From NCBI GenBank assembly GCA_017527625.1, contig JAFXPV010000003.1, positions 1-20,615 of the forward strand: a stretch of 20,615 bases of DNA, written 5' to 3'. The stretch is from Bacteroidales bacterium. GTDB taxonomy: Bacteria > Bacteroidota > Bacteroidia > Bacteroidales > UBA932. The notes beneath the pieces were generated by a model, which was not told where the DNA came from, did not search any database, and worked only from the letters and a program-made list of their open reading frames with translations. Positions 8,281-14,628 of this stretch are shown one piece after another (the stretch's first letter is position 1; each line of letters starts with the position of its first letter). The translations under genes and the position numbers were made by a program.

Positions 8281-10284
8281 CTATTGTTGCTGCTCCGTAC
8301 AGTATTTTTTGATGACGCTGTAGGCGTCGGCTATGCCCAGCTCTCCCGCCTTGCTCATATCGAGGCAGCCCTTTTCCTTGTCCTTGAGGAATATCAGCAC
8401 GAGGCCGCGGTTGTAATAGGCTTCGGGAATGTAAGGGTAGAGGTCGAGAGCCTTCGTGTACTGGCTTATGGCCGTCAGCATATCCTCGCTCAGGCAGAAC
8501 AGGTTGCCGAGGTTGTAGTATGTGTAGGGGAAGTCGGGGGCGACCTCCGCGGCTTTCATAAAGTCGCTTATCGCTGCTGAATAATCGTATGTCCGGGAGG
8601 CTGAGTTGTCCGAAACCGTCACCCTGGCTGTCGCTGAATTGTCGAGCGAGAGCACCCGGATGTTGTTGTCCATCGATGATATGAAGTCGGTCATATCGGC
8701 CTGAAGCACACCTCTGTTCAGATAGAGGAACTCGTTGTCGGGCTCCTTGGTCAGGGCTTCGTTGTAGCAGGCCATAGCAGTGTTGAACTGGCTCTGTCCC
8801 GTCTCGAGTACGGCCTTTGCGAGAAGGTTTCCGGCAGTCTTGCCGGTCAGCACTTCGTGGTTCACTGCAGCCAGTTTGGACGACAGGTCGTCTCCCGGGC
8901 TCTCCTTGTCGGTAGTCAGGGCCAGGTCGAGAGGCACCTCCTTGTAGAAGGCGTCCAGTTTTTCATACTGGAGTTTGTGAGAGAGGGTGTTCAGGTCGCT
9001 GATGACGGTCTTGCCGGCCAGCGCGAATCTGTAGAGGGGTTTGAGTCCTATGTCGACATCCCTGTACTGCAGCAGCTCGTTGTCGAAATTCTTCTTGGCG
9101 AAGTCGGCGTCGAAGTCGATGAGGTGGCTGTAGCTCTGAGTGGTGTCGGCGAAGGCTTCGTAGCCCTCCTTGGTGGACGTGCTCTGCTGGTATTCCCTGA
9201 TTTTCGCACGGGCAGTCTCGTAGTCTCTTTCGGATGCAGCCCACTGACCGAGCATATTGCGGGCGTAAGCCCTGTTCATATATGCCTTCGCGAAGTCGGG
9301 ATAGAGTTCGATGGCCTTGGTATAATCGGATATCGCGTTTTCATAGCGCCGCATCTCAAGGAATACCGAGGCTCTGTTGAAATATGCGAGCACGTTTTCG
9401 GAGTTGATGTTGATGACGCGGTCATAGTCGTCCAGCGCCTTCTCGAAGTCTCCTATCTGTGAATAGATTAGAGCTCTGTTGTAGAGCGTGAGGGCATTGC
9501 CGGGGTCGTCCCTCAGCACTTTGTCAAGATCTTCCAGCGCTCCGCGGATATCCTTGTTGTCATATTTCATAAGGCCGCGGTTGAAGTATGCCAGGGTGTT
9601 GGTGCTGTCGAGAGAGATGGCGGTGTCAAGGTCCTTTATAGCATCTTCGTACTGGTCGCGCAGTGCATATATGCGGGCGCGGCGGACGTATACCTCCGCG
9701 TCGTAGCGGTCAAGCCTGATGGCCTGGTTGTAATTGTCCAGGGCTTTTGTGGTATCGCCGAGGAAGAGGTAGCTTGCTCCCCGGTTGAGGTATGCGGCGC
9801 CGTCTTCCGGCTCGTTGCGGATGTAGCGGTCGAAGTCCTCCACCGCCTTTTCGAACTGCTGCGACATAAAGTATACTACGCCGCGGCTGAAATAAAGCCC
9901 CGTGTAGCCGGGCCGCAGGCCGACGGCGGTGGCAAGGTCTGCCAGCGCTTCGTCATATTTCCCGCTCTGGCTGCGGGCGATGGCGCGGTAGTGATAGCCG
10001 AGCGTGTATATCGGGTTTTTCTGAAGCGTCAGGTCGAAGTCCTTCTCGGCTCCGGTGTAGTCTCCGAGGTCGTACTTGGCCACTCCGCGGAAGAAGAAGG
10101 CCTCGTAATCGGCAGTGTCCAGCCTTGAAAGCACGTTGAAACTTGCTATGGCATCGGCATATTTGCCGTCAGCAAGCGCCCTGCGGCCACGCATATAGAA
10201 GTGGTCGGGGTTGTACTGTGCGGCCGCCTGGAAGCAAGCCGCAAGGCAGAGGACTGTCGTCAATATGTGCCTTTTCAAAGACAT
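8281..10284 (-). CDS. Exported tetratricopeptide-repeat protein
   Basis: A 667-residue protein with a cleavable signal peptide (basic MSLKRH, hydrophobic core, cleavage near QAAAQ about residue 22). Residues about 26-365 form roughly ten consecutive TPR units with the usual AYxNRG...A..D...A...P rhythm. A linker of about 100 residues with no clear repeat follows (about 366-470), then about three further TPR units to the end (for example NEFLYLNRG, PYTYYNLGN, PEAYYNRGL). It is expected in the periplasm as a protein-protein scaffold; no catalytic domain is visible. Its ATG overlaps the stop of the M28 peptidase gene by one base (TAATG), so the two are probably co-translated and may act together at the envelope. 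Partners are unknown. It could equally be a lipid- or outer-membrane-assembly scaffold. Confidence 0.92.
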   Translation of the reverse strand: MSLKRHILTTVLCLAACFQAAAQYNPDHFYMRGRRALADGKYADAIASFNVLSRLDTADYEAFFFRGVAKYDLGDYTGAEKDFDLTLQKNPIYTLGYHYRAIARSQSGKYDEALADLATAVGLRPGYTGLYFSRGVVYFMSQQFEKAVEDFDRYIRNEPEDGAAYLNRGASYLFLGDTTKALDNYNQAIRLDRYDAEVYVRRARIYALRDQYEDAIKDLDTAISLDSTNTLAYFNRGLMKYDNKDIRGALEDLDKVLRDDPGNALTLYNRALIYSQIGDFEKALDDYDRVININSENVLAYFNRASVFLEMRRYENAISDYTKAIELYPDFAKAYMNRAYARNMLGQWAASERDYETARAKIREYQQSTSTKEGYEAFADTTQSYSHLIDFDADFAKKNFDNELLQYRDVDIGLKPLYRFALAGKTVISDLNTLSHKLQYEKLDAFYKEVPLDLALTTDKESPGDDLSSKLAAVNHEVLTGKTAGNLLAKAVLETGQSQFNTAMACYNEALTKEPDNEFLYLNRGVLQADMTDFISSMDNNIRVLSLDNSATARVTVSDNSASRTYDYSAAISDFMKAAEVAPDFPYTYYNLGNLFCLSEDMLTAISQYTKALDLYPYIPEAYYNRGLVLIFLKDKEKGCLDMSKAGELGIADAYSVIKKYCTEQQQ

Positions 10285-11228
10285 TACAGGTTCGAATAAT
10301 TATAAATCACATCAAAGATCAGGGCGGTCCGCTTGCGAAGCATCCCGAAATCTATGATGTCAATCTTGTCGGTAGGTTTGTATGTGTGGTCGTGGAATGC
10401 GGAGGTGAAGAGCAGGGACGGAATCTTCTTTGACCTGAAAGAGTACTGGTCGCCCGTGCGGTATACCATTCCCGTGAAATTCTCACTGCCGTAGAACGAG
10501 TAGTCAATATCCATGCCGAAGCGGGCATTGGCGTTGCTGCGGCGGATTATTCCCTGCATTTCCTTTGGCAGGGTGTCTTCCCCGAGGACGATCAGGTAGT
10601 CCGGGCGGTTGCGGTGGACGGGTGCCAGTGTTGTGCCGAGCATATCAATATTGACTGCGCAAACAATCTTGTCGGCAGGGAAGGGCAGGTGCCTGACGAA
10701 ATACTCGCTTCCGGCCATATCGAGCTCCTTGCCGTCATACGCGATGAAGATCAGGTTCTTGCCCGGGCCAGCCCCGTCGGCCCTCATCTTGCCGAAAAGC
10801 TGCGCCAGGTTCAGCAGGGCCGTGACGCCTGAGGCGTTGTCGTCGGCGCCGCTGTAAATCTGGCCGCCAAGCCTGCCGAGATGGTCGTAGTGGGCTCCGA
10901 TGACTATGTATTCATCGCTCATCCGGTTGGCCGGGACGACACCGATGACATTCCGCACCATTATGGAATCGTCATAGGGGAACGACTGGGTGTAGTTCCA
11001 CTCAAAGGGCTTGAGTCCGTATTTGCGGAAGCGCTCCTTGATGAACTGCTCTGCGCTCAGTTTGCCGGGCGTGCCTGTGGCCCTGCCTTCTGCAAGCTCG
11101 CTGGCGAGGTAGTCCAGCGTCTGGTAGAGTTCTTCGGTCCCCACCATATTTTCATACGCCACGTGCGTCTGCCCCGACATTATAAATGCCTGGATGAAAA
11201 GCAACAGGGACAGGAAGACTTTGCGCAT
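10284..11228 (-). CDS. Exported M28 family zinc metallopeptidase
   Basis: A 314-residue protein with an N-terminal signal peptide (MRKVFLSLLLFIQAFIMSG). The M28 aminopeptidase layout is clear: first zinc His in GAHYDHLG (H113), bridging Asp in GADDNASG (D129/D130), the Glu pair region at 167-168, Asp in VNIDMLG (D195) and the last His in FHDHTYKPTDKIDIID (about H281). Such enzymes remove N-terminal residues from peptides outside the cytoplasm. The Glu-Glu pair reads Lys-Glu here (DGKELDMAGS), so the usual general-base Glu looks replaced while the zinc-ligand Glu remains; activity may be altered. It is the first gene of the leftward pair with the TPR gene and is divergent from the M23 gene 78 bases away. 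Confidence 0.92.
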   Translation of the reverse strand: MRKVFLSLLLFIQAFIMSGQTHVAYENMVGTEELYQTLDYLASELAEGRATGTPGKLSAEQFIKERFRKYGLKPFEWNYTQSFPYDDSIMVRNVIGVVPANRMSDEYIVIGAHYDHLGRLGGQIYSGADDNASGVTALLNLAQLFGKMRADGAGPGKNLIFIAYDGKELDMAGSEYFVRHLPFPADKIVCAVNIDMLGTTLAPVHRNRPDYLIVLGEDTLPKEMQGIIRRSNANARFGMDIDYSFYGSENFTGMVYRTGDQYSFRSKKIPSLLFTSAFHDHTYKPTDKIDIIDFGMLRKRTALIFDVIYNYSNL

Positions 11229-11306
11229 AAGCTGAATTTAACTTCGTAAAAGTAAGAAATTAGACTTTTTTATGCCTAACTTAGACCCCCGAATTTTGAT
11301 TTTTTT
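11229..11306. promoter_or_regulatory. Divergent promoter region, M28 gene / M23 gene
   Basis: This AT-rich 78-base gap must drive both directions. Rightward, GAATTTTG (11291-11298) is one base off the TAnnTTTG box, with a T-run about 20 bases upstream where TTG is expected; it would give a very short leader. Leftward, TACTTTTA (11247-11254 on the - strand) is also one base off. Neither is a full match, so exact promoter positions are tentative. Confidence 0.35.
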
Positions 11307-12242
11307 ATGAAAACAGCCTATATAGCGCTATTTGCCATCCTTTCATCCTTAGCTTGCCTGGCCCAAAGTCCCCAGGCCACTATCGACAGCCTGCCTGCCA
11401 CAAAAGCGGCTTTCGACACCCTGGACACCCGGGACAAATACACCAAGATCATCCTTTTCGACGACCAGACCTGGGCTTATTTCGACATAGGACATCCCAA
11501 GATCGATACGGCCAGCCTCTATGATGATTACTGGACCAACTCGGAGCTTCACGCCTACAATGATTATCCTGCGAGCTCGATTCCCGAGGAGATAGACCTG
11601 CTTCTGGCTGATTCTGTCTATAACTACCATTCACCCATCATAGGCTCGGTGTACAGCGGTTACAAAGTGCGTCGCGGCAGCCCCCACAAAGGGACCGACA
11701 TCCCGTTGTCCGTGGGAGATACCATTTTTGCCGCTTTTGACGGAGTTGTACGCTATGTGGGCACGACCAGGCAGACGGGCGGCTATGGCAACCTTGTGGT
11801 TATCAGGCATTCCAATGGTCTCGAAACCTATTACGGCCACCTGTCCAAGACTCTCTGCCAGCCCAATGAGACTGTCAAGGCCGGCGATGTGATCGGTCTC
11901 GGCGGCAGCACGGGCCGCAGCACCGGGCCCCACCTCCATTTCGAGGCCAGGTACAAAGGACAGGCCTTCGATCCCGAGCGTCTGATCGATTTCGAGACCG
12001 GTGCGCTGAGGGATTCGCTGTTCACTCTCAAGAAACATTATTTCAGCATATATTCCCACTATGGCCAGACCGAATCCGAGTCCAAGGCTGCTTCTGACCG
12101 TATCGTGCACACCATCCGTTCCGGCGATACGCTCAGTGCCCTGGCAAGGAGGTACGGCACTACCGTCTCAACAATCTGCAAGCTGAACAATATTTCGGCG
12201 AGCAAGACTCTGAGGGTGGGTGAGCGCATCATCGTCCGTTAG
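11307..12242 (+). CDS. Exported M23 peptidoglycan endopeptidase with C-terminal LysM
   Basis: A 311-residue protein with a signal peptide (MKTAYIALFAILSSLACLAQ). The M23 (LytM-type) domain spans about 115-230 and has the complete zinc/catalytic set: H127 and D131 in HKGTD, H178 in YGHLS, and H209/H211 in PHLHFE. A single LysM domain follows at 267-311 (HTIRSGDTLSALARRYGT...VGERIIV) and would bind glycan strands. The intact HxxxD and HxH motifs predict an active D,D-endopeptidase cutting peptide cross-links, rather than a degenerate EnvC/NlpD-type activator. It lies 6 bases upstream of the pnuC-like gene, so it probably heads an operon with it and the phosphoesterase. The C in LSSLACLAQ lies in a weak lipobox-like context, so a lipoprotein is a less likely alternative. 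Confidence 0.95.
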   Translation: MKTAYIALFAILSSLACLAQSPQATIDSLPATKAAFDTLDTRDKYTKIILFDDQTWAYFDIGHPKIDTASLYDDYWTNSELHAYNDYPASSIPEEIDLLLADSVYNYHSPIIGSVYSGYKVRRGSPHKGTDIPLSVGDTIFAAFDGVVRYVGTTRQTGGYGNLVVIRHSNGLETYYGHLSKTLCQPNETVKAGDVIGLGGSTGRSTGPHLHFEARYKGQAFDPERLIDFETGALRDSLFTLKKHYFSIYSHYGQTESESKAASDRIVHTIRSGDTLSALARRYGTTVSTICKLNNISASKTLRVGERIIVR

Positions 12243-12248
12243 TTTCCT

Positions 12249-12863
12249 ATGGAGTTCCTTGCCTTTTCCGATATCTGGGACTGGATTGAGTTCGCAGCGA
12301 TGGTCCTGGGCATACTGTATGTGGTCAAGGAAGTGCAGCAGAGGGTGTCGATGTGGTATTTCAACATCTTCTGTGCTTCTGCCTATGTGGCCATAGGCAT
12401 CCATCAGCATCTGTGGGGGTCGATGACTCTCAATATCTATTATGTACTCATTTCGTTCCTGGGCATATACCGTCTGACAAGGGACAAGGCGAAACTGTCC
12501 GAAGAGACGCCGGATGCAGCAAACCACGACATCGTGGTGCGCCGGATGCCTTCGCGCACCCTGCTGGTTTCCGCTCTAGTGTTCCTTGCCGGCGCTTCTG
12601 CGCTTTTCTTCGTGCTCAGGGCCCTGGACGATCCTCAGCCGAATCTGGATGCAGTGACAATGACGCTGAGTTTCATCGGCACATACTGGCTGACGAATTC
12701 CCATATCGAACAGTGGCTGCTGTGGATGGTTGCCGATGTGCTGCAGATAACGATGTTCGCCCTGCAGGGTATGTACGCGCCTGCCTTTATGTTCGCCGTA
12801 TACTTCTCAGCCAGCGTCTGGGGATACTTCCACTGGCGCAGGCATATGACAGTGATAGAATAA
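12249..12863 (+). CDS. PnuC-family vitamin transporter (nicotinamide riboside or thiamine)
   Basis: A 204-residue polytopic inner-membrane protein with about seven hydrophobic segments. It carries the PnuC/SWEET-like pattern: amphipathic start, VVKEVQQRVSMWYFNIFCASAY, the central WGSMTLNIYYVLISFLGIY segment, and a C-terminal NSHIEQWLLWMVADVLQ...YFSASVWGYFHW block. PnuC proteins move nicotinamide riboside by facilitated diffusion; Bacteroidota relatives (PnuT) can move thiamine. Substrate cannot be read from this sequence. There is no riboswitch-sized leader, only 6 bases after the M23 gene, and no adjacent nadR or thiamine kinase gene to decide the matter. Eight bases separate it from the phosphoesterase gene. 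Confidence 0.92.
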   Translation: MEFLAFSDIWDWIEFAAMVLGILYVVKEVQQRVSMWYFNIFCASAYVAIGIHQHLWGSMTLNIYYVLISFLGIYRLTRDKAKLSEETPDAANHDIVVRRMPSRTLLVSALVFLAGASALFFVLRALDDPQPNLDAVTMTLSFIGTYWLTNSHIEQWLLWMVADVLQITMFALQGMYAPAFMFAVYFSASVWGYFHWRRHMTVIE

Positions 12864-12871
12864 TTGATAAG

Positions 12872-13375
12872 ATGGCATATATAGGTCTCATATCAGACAC
12901 CCACGGTTACTTCGATGACAAGCTCCGCAAATTCCTGGAGCCTGTGGACGTGGTGTGGCACGCCGGCGATTTCGGCACCGGCGCGGTGGCTCAGGAAATA
13001 GCTGCTTTCAAACCTCTGGTGGGGGTGTGCGGCAACTGCGACGGCTACGACGTGCGCAGTTTCCATTCAGGCGTGGAATGTTTCGAGCAGGACGGTATGG
13101 GCGTGCTGATGACTCACATCGGCGGCTACCCAGGCCATTACGATTTGCGCGCCCAGCGTCTGATCGAGATGGTCAGGCCCCAGATCTTCGTCTGCGGACA
13201 TTCTCACATCCTGAAAGTGGTCTACGACAAGCACTATGATATGATGGTCCTCAACCCGGGCGCCTGTGGCGTCGAGGGTTTCCACTTGGTCCGCACCGCC
13301 CTGCGCTTCCGCATCGAAGACGGCAAACTCAAGGATATGGAAGTCGGCGAATGGCCCAAGTTCACCAAGTCGTAA
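12872..13375 (+). CDS. YfcE/MJ0936-type metallophosphoesterase
   Basis: A 167-residue cytosolic phosphodiesterase of the calcineurin-like Metallophos_2 family. All metal-site motifs are present: D9 and H11 (ISDTHG), D33 (HAGDFG), N55 (GNCD), H82 (LMTHIGG) and H110/H112 (CGHSH). Small members hydrolyse phosphodiesters such as bis-pNPP; the cellular substrate is generally unknown. The start at 12872 follows the pnuC stop by 8 bases and places the first motif at the usual distance from the N-terminus. The frame stays open far upstream inside pnuC, but that extension has no family resemblance. Its 3' end overlaps the convergent CYTH gene by 14 bases. Confidence 0.93.
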   Translation: MAYIGLISDTHGYFDDKLRKFLEPVDVVWHAGDFGTGAVAQEIAAFKPLVGVCGNCDGYDVRSFHSGVECFEQDGMGVLMTHIGGYPGHYDLRAQRLIEMVRPQIFVCGHSHILKVVYDKHYDMMVLNPGACGVEGFHLVRTALRFRIEDGKLKDMEVGEWPKFTKS

Positions 13376-13832
13376 AAGGATGATTTGAAAGCCAGGAGTT
13401 GTAGTAGCGCCTGTCGCCTGTAACTTCTTCGCCCAGCCAGGCGGGTTTGCTGATGGGCTCGTCTGCTGCGTCGAGTTCGATTTCTGCTATGACAAGGCCG
13501 GCGTTGGCTCCCTCGAAGACGTCGATTTCCCAGGGATGGCTGCCCGAGCTGCGGACAAGGTGGCGCGTCTTCTCGATGGGTGTCGGCTCGGCGAGTTCCA
13601 GGAGTTTCTCCGCATCTTCGGCCGGGATTTCTTTCTCCCACTCGAAGCGTGAGAGTCCGCCGTCGTCAGAAGGCCCCTTGACAGTGATGTATGCCTTGTC
13701 CTCCTTTATCCGTATGCGCACTGTCCGTCCCTTCGCGGAGTTCAGATAGCCTTGTACGATGTGGTGCGATTCGTAGACTTCCCCGAGGAAATCCCCCTTG
13801 ACCAGAAATTTACGCTCTATTTCCTGTGCCAT
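13362..13832 (-). CDS. CYTH-domain triphosphate tunnel metalloenzyme
   Basis: A 156-residue single-domain CYTH protein. The signature ExExK is at the very N-terminus (EIERK, residues 4-8). It is followed by the alternating charged strands of the tunnel: TVRIRIKEDKAYITVKGP, RFEWEKEIP, EKTRHLV, WEIDVFEG, AEIELD and the closing RRYYNSWL. Stand-alone bacterial members commonly hydrolyse inorganic triphosphate; class IV adenylate cyclase activity is the alternative. I place the start at 13832 rather than the in-frame ATG at 13862, because a full -7 box (13850-13857) lies between them and the shorter form begins with the family's usual MxxEIERKFLV. Confidence 0.92.
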   Translation of the reverse strand: MAQEIERKFLVKGDFLGEVYESHHIVQGYLNSAKGRTVRIRIKEDKAYITVKGPSDDGGLSRFEWEKEIPAEDAEKLLELAEPTPIEKTRHLVRSSGSHPWEIDVFEGANAGLVIAEIELDAADEPISKPAWLGEEVTGDRRYYNSWLSNHPFTTW

Positions 13833-13849
13833 ATCTATATTCTTTGGTA

Positions 13850-13857
13850 CAAAGATA
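13850..13857 (-). promoter_or_regulatory. Bacteroidota -7 box for the CYTH gene
   Basis: On the - strand this reads TATCTTTG, a full match to TAnnTTTG, 17 bases upstream of the ATG at 13832. No TTG is seen at the -33 distance. Its position supports the shorter start of the CYTH gene, because transcription would begin downstream of the alternative ATG at 13862. Confidence 0.6.
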
Positions 13858-13984
13858 ATCATTGTCCGTCACAGAGAGCGTCACATTTTCGGATCGGCTG
13901 GACTAGATGGCGCAGGGACAGCGGCCGCGCCTTTTTCGCAGGAAAGCAAGTCCTCGCAGGCAACACGCTCGTGTCAGGGAAAAA

Positions 13985-14110
13985 TGGAGCAGGGCAATCG
14001 ACCTTGGAAGGCATCCTGGGGCAGGTGAGTCTGCTCCACTGCCAGAAATAAGCCAGTGGAGCAGGTCAATCCCCTCCAGAGACCTCTCTGGGGCATACTC
14101 GCCTGCTCCA
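13985..14110. repeat. Two 54-bp direct-repeat hairpin units
   Basis: Unit 1 is 13985-14038 and unit 2 is 14057-14110, with 18 bases between. Both are exactly 54 bases, begin TGGAGCAGG and end CTGCTCCA, and so each can close as a hairpin. They match at 35 of 54 positions, mainly at the ends and in a CTGGGGCA block. Flanks add symmetry: AAAATGGAGCAGG (13981-13993) pairs with CCTGCTCCATTTT (14102-14114), and CTGCTCCACTG (14031-14041) pairs with CAGTGGAGCAG (14054-14064). Two alternative folds are therefore possible. Confidence 0.85.
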
Positions 14111-14150
14111 TTTTGCCGCTGTGTCACAGACCTGACTTGCTGCGACCTAC

Positions 14151-14232
14151 GTTCGCTTACGCTCACTCCGACCCTCCCGTTGCCTACTTCGTCATCGCTG
14201 CGCGATAACTCGTATTCAACGGGCCCCTCCCT
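14151..14232. repeat. Dispersed intergenic repeat, copy A
   Basis: An 82-base segment beginning GTTCGCT and ending GGGCCCCTCCCT that matches 20493-20572 at about 70 of 82 aligned columns. It holds a hairpin ATCGC/GCGAT (14194-14206) at the spot where copy B has ATGC/GCAT, and is followed after 5 bases by a second hairpin (14237-14254). Both copies have the same orientation and lie between genes. Confidence 0.88.
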
Positions 14233-14299
14233 CTTTACTACCGAGGGCGGTAGTGTCGCCGGCAAGTCAGTCTGTTCAAGCGGCTTTTCACTTCCCATC

Positions 14300-14334
14300 G
14301 TACAAGGTCTGCTAAAAGAGTGCAGACCTTGTAC
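14300..14334. repeat. Perfect 13-bp inverted repeat (hairpin)
   Basis: GTACAAGGTCTGC (14300-14312) and GCAGACCTTGTAC (14322-14334) are exact complements around a 9-base loop. Neither strand has a clear T-run after the stem, so it is not a convincing intrinsic terminator. No adjacent gene explains it. Confidence 0.85.
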
Positions 14335-14353
14335 ATTATTGCACGATTAACAG

Positions 14354-14437
14354 GGCGCATCAGCGCCGTGGCGGAGTGTGCGCAATGTCCGAAGGACAGG
14401 AGCCACGGAGCCACCCGGGGTTTGGGGCGGAGCCCCA
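14354..14437. repeat. Cluster of short perfect hairpins
   Basis: In order: GGCGC-ATCA-GCGCC (14354-14367); an outer stem CCGTGGC/GCCACGG (14366-14372 with 14402-14408) enclosing TGTCC-GAA-GGACA (14386-14398); and TGGGGC-GGA-GCCCCA (14423-14437). Two of the loops are GNA triloops on the + strand. The first two stems share two bases, so they compete. Confidence 0.75.
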
Positions 14438-14447
14438 GTAATAAAGG

Positions 14448-14479
14448 GAGCGGAACACCCGAAGGGTGTCTTTCCGCTC
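14448..14479. repeat. Bulged hairpin competing with the tRNA-proximal stem
   Basis: GAGCGGAA (14448-14455) pairs with TTCCGCTC (14472-14479), and inside it ACACCC-GAA-GGGTGT (14455-14469) forms a 6-bp stem. The right arm is also the outer left arm of the perfect repeat 14471-14522, so only one of the two structures can form at a time. Confidence 0.7.
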
Positions 14480-14522
14480 AAAAGAATAGGCCCGACTAAG
14501 GGCCTATTCTTTTGAGCGGAAA
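14471..14522 (-). terminator. Intrinsic terminator of tRNA-Gly within a perfect 23-bp inverted repeat
   Basis: The arms 14471-14493 and 14500-14522 are exact complements around a 6-base loop. The core, on the - strand, is AAAAGAATAGGCCC, loop, GGGCCTATTCTTTT (14513 down to 14480), a normal A-tract/stem/T-tract terminator for the tRNA. The outer 9 bp extend the stem into the tRNA: 14516-14522 is the 3' acceptor strand, so the mature tRNA end is part of the inverted repeat. Confidence 0.85.
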
Positions 14523-14587
14523 ACGGGTTTCGAACCCGCGACCTTCGGCTTGGGAAGCCGACGCTCTACCGACTGAGCTACTTCCGC
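14515..14587 (-). tRNA. tRNA-Gly (anticodon CCC)
   Basis: This 73-base cloverleaf folds completely on the - strand: acceptor GCGGAAG/TTTCCGC (last pair G-T), D stem GCTC/GAGC, anticodon stem TCGGC/GCCGA with loop TTCCCAA giving anticodon CCC, 5-base variable region AGGTC, T arm GCGGG/CCCGT with loop TTCGAAA, and discriminator T. CCA is not encoded (CAA follows). It reads GGG glycine codons. A full promoter lies just upstream and a terminator hairpin begins within its 3' end. Confidence 0.97.
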
Positions 14588-14597
14588 GGATTTGTTA

Positions 14598-14628
14598 TTG
14601 CAAATGTACTTGTTTTGATGTAATTTTA
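14598..14628 (+). promoter_or_regulatory. Candidate promoter of galKM (TTG-N20-TAATTTTA)
   Basis: TTG at 14598-14600, a 20-base spacer and TAATTTTA at 14621-14628, one base off TAnnTTTG. It occupies the same DNA as the tRNA promoter on the other strand, with each -7 box beside the other's -33. It implies a leader of about 40 bases before the galK ATG. Confidence 0.5.

Larger units (their letters stand above)
13863..14514. other. Gene-free, hairpin- and repeat-rich block between CYTH gene and tRNA-Gly
   Basis: About 650 bases without a credible gene. Open frames here have no family resemblance and run through repeats. From left to right it holds: little of note to 13980 (a CGTCAC direct repeat at about 13868-13885); two 54-base hairpin units (13985-14110); copy A of a dispersed repeat (14151-14232) with a hairpin ACTACCG/CGGTAGT just after it (14237-14254); a 13-bp perfect hairpin (14300-14334); a cluster of short hairpins (14354-14437); and the structures beside the tRNA 3' end (14448-14522). 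The block lies immediately 3' of a tRNA gene, a usual landing site for mobile DNA, but no integrase or attachment-site duplication is visible. Confidence 0.75.

Noticed and set aside
12243..12248. Riboswitch controlling the PnuC-type transporter
   Set aside because: Only 6 bases separate it from the upstream gene, leaving no room for a leader.
12353..12871. Upstream extension of the phosphoesterase frame inside pnuC
   Set aside because: The extension has no family resemblance and overlaps most of pnuC; the ATG at 12872 gives the normal start MAYIGLISDTHG.
13833..13862. Longer CYTH start at 13862
   Set aside because: A full -7 box lies between this ATG and 13832, and the family normally starts close to EIERK.
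13985..14110. CRISPR-like array
   Set aside because: Only two units, with diverged middles and no regular spacers, and no cas genes nearby.
13903..14350. Open frames on both strands in the hairpin block (about 130-147 codons)
   Set aside because: They run through repeats and hairpins, have low-complexity composition and no recognisable domain; the only similarity to the right-end frame comes from the shared DNA repeat.
14515..14587. Integrated island bounded by tRNA-Gly
   Set aside because: No integrase gene and no second copy of the tRNA 3' end in direct orientation is visible; only an inverted partial copy exists.
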